Notes under the pieces: generated by a model | Told to the model about the DNA's origin: nothing | What the model saw: only the letters and a program-made list of their open reading frames with translations | Database searches by the model: none | Translations under genes and position numbers: made by a program | Assembly: GCA_011390235.1 (NCBI GenBank) | Contig: JAABSS010000100.1 | Coordinates: 1 to 15,514 of the forward strand | Source: Desulfotignum sp. | GTDB taxonomy: Bacteria; Desulfobacterota; Desulfobacteria; Desulfobacterales; Desulfobacteraceae | Direction of reading: 5' to 3' | Length of the DNA: 15,514 nucleotides | Shown: one piece after another, positions 13,541 through 15,514 of the stretch | Layout: every line of letters begins with the position of its first letter | Numbering within the stretch: position 1 is the stretch's first letter

Positions 13541-15514
13541 TTGCTTTATGCACCCGGTCCCATTATTCTCTCATGTGGGGAACCGCCTCTGTAAACCAGC
13601 TGGTAAAACAGGCAAGGAATCTTGGATATCCCTGTCTGGCACTCACTGACACAGACAATCTGTATGGCATGTGGCCCTTCATCAGGGCCTGTGAAAATGC
13701 CGGTATCTCCCAGGTCATCGGAGCGGAAATCACGGATCCGGTAAAATCTCACCGGGCCGTCTGCCTGGTGAAAACCGCAAACGGATATGCCAATTTGACC
13801 CGGCTGCTGACCCGGCGGCACCAGGATGAAAACTTCTGCCTGAAAACAGCCCTGCCCGGGTTTCAGTCAGGGCTGCTGGTATTGACCAAATCTGCGGACC
13901 TGCTGGCTTTCTGGCATGATGCCGGACTTGATGTGGCAGGCCACATGCCCAGAACCGCCATATCCCGGACCCGCCGGTTATGCAAAATTGCACAGGAACG
14001 TAACATTCCCCTGGCTGCCTCGCCAGGCAGTTTTTTTCTGAACCGCTCAGACGTCCGCACCCATACCCTGCTCCGGGCCATCGGAAACAACACCAGCATC
14101 AGCCGGCTGCACCCGGGCCAGGTGGGGCCTGCCAATGCCTTTTTCGGCGGACCTGACCTGTATGCCAAGCGGTTTCATACCTTTCCGGAAGCAGTTGCCG
14201 CCACCCATGTGCTGGCAGAAAAAATCACATTTCACAAACCGGACTTCGGGATTGTCATGCCCCCTTTTGCCGGCACAGACACAGATGCTGCCGTACAACT
14301 GCGGCAAAAAACCTATCAGGGTGCAGCCAGGCGGTATGGCAGACCGCTGCCGGAAAAGGTGGTCAGGCGCATCACCCATGAACTGGCCATTATCGCCCAA
14401 AAAGGTTTTAGCGCCTATTTTCTGGTGGTGCAAAAGATCGTCAGCCGGGCATCGCGAATCTGCGGCCGGGGATCCGGGGCAGCATCCATCGTGGCCTACT
14501 GCCTGGGCATCACCAATGTGTGCCCCATGAAATTCGACCTGTATTTTGAACGGTTCCTCAATCCCGGGCGCCAGGATCCCCCGGATATTGACATTGATTT
14601 TGCCTGGGATGAACGGGACAGCATCCTGCACCAGGTTCTGGCGGAATACTCCGGCCATGCAGCCATGGTATCCAGCCATATCCTGTTTCAGCCGAAAATG
14701 GCGGTGCGGGAAACCGCAAAGGTGTTCGGCCTGCCGGAAGGGGAAATTTCCCGGGTATGCAAACGCCTGCCCTGGTTCTGGCGCCTGACTGATGCATCCC
14801 CGGACCTGCTGGCCCACATCCGGCAGCAGACAGAATGCCGGCACATGGAGTTCCCTGCGCCCTGGCCTGAGATCATGGCCTGTGCCCAGAGGATTATCGG
14901 CACTCCCCGGCACCTGTCTGTCCACCCGGGCGGGGTGGTCATCACCCCGGGTCCCATCCACACCTACGTGCCGGTGGAAACCGCAGCCAAAGGCATTCCC
15001 GTAATTCAGTGGGACAAGGACGGTGCCCGGGATGCCGGCCTGGTGAAAATCGATCTGCTGGGCAACCGGAGCCTGGGGGTGATCAGAGATGCCATCACTG
15101 CCATTGAAACCGGTGAAGGTACTTTTTCCGGCTTCAGGATGCAGGATCCGGAAGATGATCCCGCAACCTGCCAGACGGTTGCCCAAGGCCATACCATGGG
15201 CTGTTTTTACATTGAAAGCCCGGCCATGCGCCTGCTCCAGCAAAAATCAAAAAAAGGGGATTTTCGGCATGTGGTCATTCATTCTTCCATGATCCGGCCG
15301 GCAGCCAACAGATTCATCAATGATTATATCCGACGGCTGCGCACCGGCAAGTGGCAGCCTCTGCATCCGCTGCTGGCAAATGTGCTCCATGAGACCCTGG
15401 GGCTTATGGTTTTCCAGGAAGATGTGTCCCGGGTGGCAGTGACCCTGGCCGGGTTCAGCCATACCCAGGCAGACAGCTTGAGAAAAATTTTGTCCAAAAA
15501 GGACAATACACGCA
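13537..15514 (+). CDS. dnaE2: Error-prone DNA polymerase III alpha homologue (DnaE2/ImuC-like), C-terminus cut by window edge
   Basis: 659 codons are visible and the frame stays open at the window end. The C-family palm motifs are present: CGRGSGAASIVAYCLGIT (308-325), PPDIDIDF (348-355, catalytic D350 and D352) and VKIDLLGNRSL with the third catalytic D506. SVHPGGVVI and QWDKDGARDAG are typical of DnaE2-type enzymes, which copy past lesions with ImuB. The N-terminal PHP domain is recognisable (SHYSLMWG, ALTDTDNLYG) but has lost the HxH pair (Ala3 and Arg7) and the His of TDHG, so it should not bind metals or proofread. The PDIDID block lies about 50 residues earlier than in E. coli DnaE, indicating a trimmed N-terminus. 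The start overlaps the imuB stop (ATGA), so the two proteins are translationally coupled. Confidence 0.88.
   Translation, partial: MIALCTRSHYSLMWGTASVNQLVKQARNLGYPCLALTDTDNLYGMWPFIRACENAGISQVIGAEITDPVKSHRAVCLVKTANGYANLTRLLTRRHQDENFCLKTALPGFQSGLLVLTKSADLLAFWHDAGLDVAGHMPRTAISRTRRLCKIAQERNIPLAASPGSFFLNRSDVRTHTLLRAIGNNTSISRLHPGQVGPANAFFGGPDLYAKRFHTFPEAVAATHVLAEKITFHKPDFGIVMPPFAGTDTDAAVQLRQKTYQGAARRYGRPLPEKVVRRITHELAIIAQKGFSAYFLVVQKIVSRASRICGRGSGAASIVAYCLGITNVCPMKFDLYFERFLNPGRQDPPDIDIDFAWDERDSILHQVLAEYSGHAAMVSSHILFQPKMAVRETAKVFGLPEGEISRVCKRLPWFWRLTDASPDLLAHIRQQTECRHMEFPAPWPEIMACAQRIIGTPRHLSVHPGGVVITPGPIHTYVPVETAAKGIPVIQWDKDGARDAGLVKIDLLGNRSLGVIRDAITAIETGEGTFSGFRMQDPEDDPATCQTVAQGHTMGCFYIESPAMRLLQQKSKKGDFRHVVIHSSMIRPAANRFINDYIRRLRTGKWQPLHPLLANVLHETLGLMVFQEDVSRVAVTLAGFSHTQADSLRKILSKKDNTR

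Noticed and set aside
14047..15243. Minus-strand open frame of 398 codons opposite dnaE2
   Set aside because: The plus strand encodes clear C-family polymerase motifs across the whole stretch, so the antisense frame is a composition artefact.

Overview
The window looks like chromosomal DNA of an anaerobic deltaproteobacterium, most likely a sulfate reducer of the Desulfobacteraceae type (Desulfotignum or Desulfobacter-like). This is an inference from three things: moderately GC-rich coding sequence, an MttB-family methyltransferase beside a ferredoxin-type corrinoid activator, and an SOS mutagenesis operon headed by its own lexA. No rRNA, tRNA, CRISPR array, insertion sequence or phage gene was seen. 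Both ends cut through genes.

Left block (1-8153), one-carbon and amino-sugar theme. On the minus strand, an mttB-like methyltransferase gene (3754-5208) is followed by a very large glutamine-amidotransferase/SIS protein related to GlmS (3635 down to the window edge, at least 1211 residues). In this protein the N-terminal amidotransferase domain is split by an insertion of about 285 residues. Diverging from mttB on the plus strand are a MurR/RpiR-type regulator (5459-6322) and a 2Fe-2S/ASKHA reductive activator of corrinoid enzymes (6339-8153). The 250-bp divergent region holds a good sigma70-like promoter for mttB, a weaker one for the regulator, and two copies of TTTTGTTAC in opposite orientations, one inside a perfect 15-bp palindrome. 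The simplest reading is a regulated methylamine/betaine-type demethylation module: MttB moves a methyl group to a corrinoid protein and the activator re-reduces inactive cob(II)amide. No corrinoid protein or second methyltransferase is encoded here.

Middle block (8318-11579), envelope theme. All plus strand: a small membrane SHOCT protein, a possible 18-residue hydrophobic peptide, an exported SYLF lipid-binding protein, a cardiolipin-synthase-type phospholipase D enzyme and an endonuclease/exonuclease/phosphatase-family protein. The last two recall the ybhP-clsB (ybhO) pairing of E. coli.

Right block (11706-15514), SOS mutagenesis. lexA, an imuB-like Y-family gene and a dnaE2/imuC-like polymerase gene overlap by 4 bp at each junction (ATGA) and must be one translationally coupled operon. 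A perfect 16-bp palindrome, TTTGGTTTAAACCAAA, lies just ahead of lexA and is the natural candidate for the autoregulatory LexA operator. The Y-family protein has lost its catalytic carboxylates but keeps a beta-clamp-binding motif. The DnaE protein keeps its polymerase aspartates but its PHP domain is degenerate. imuA is absent, and this ImuB is short.
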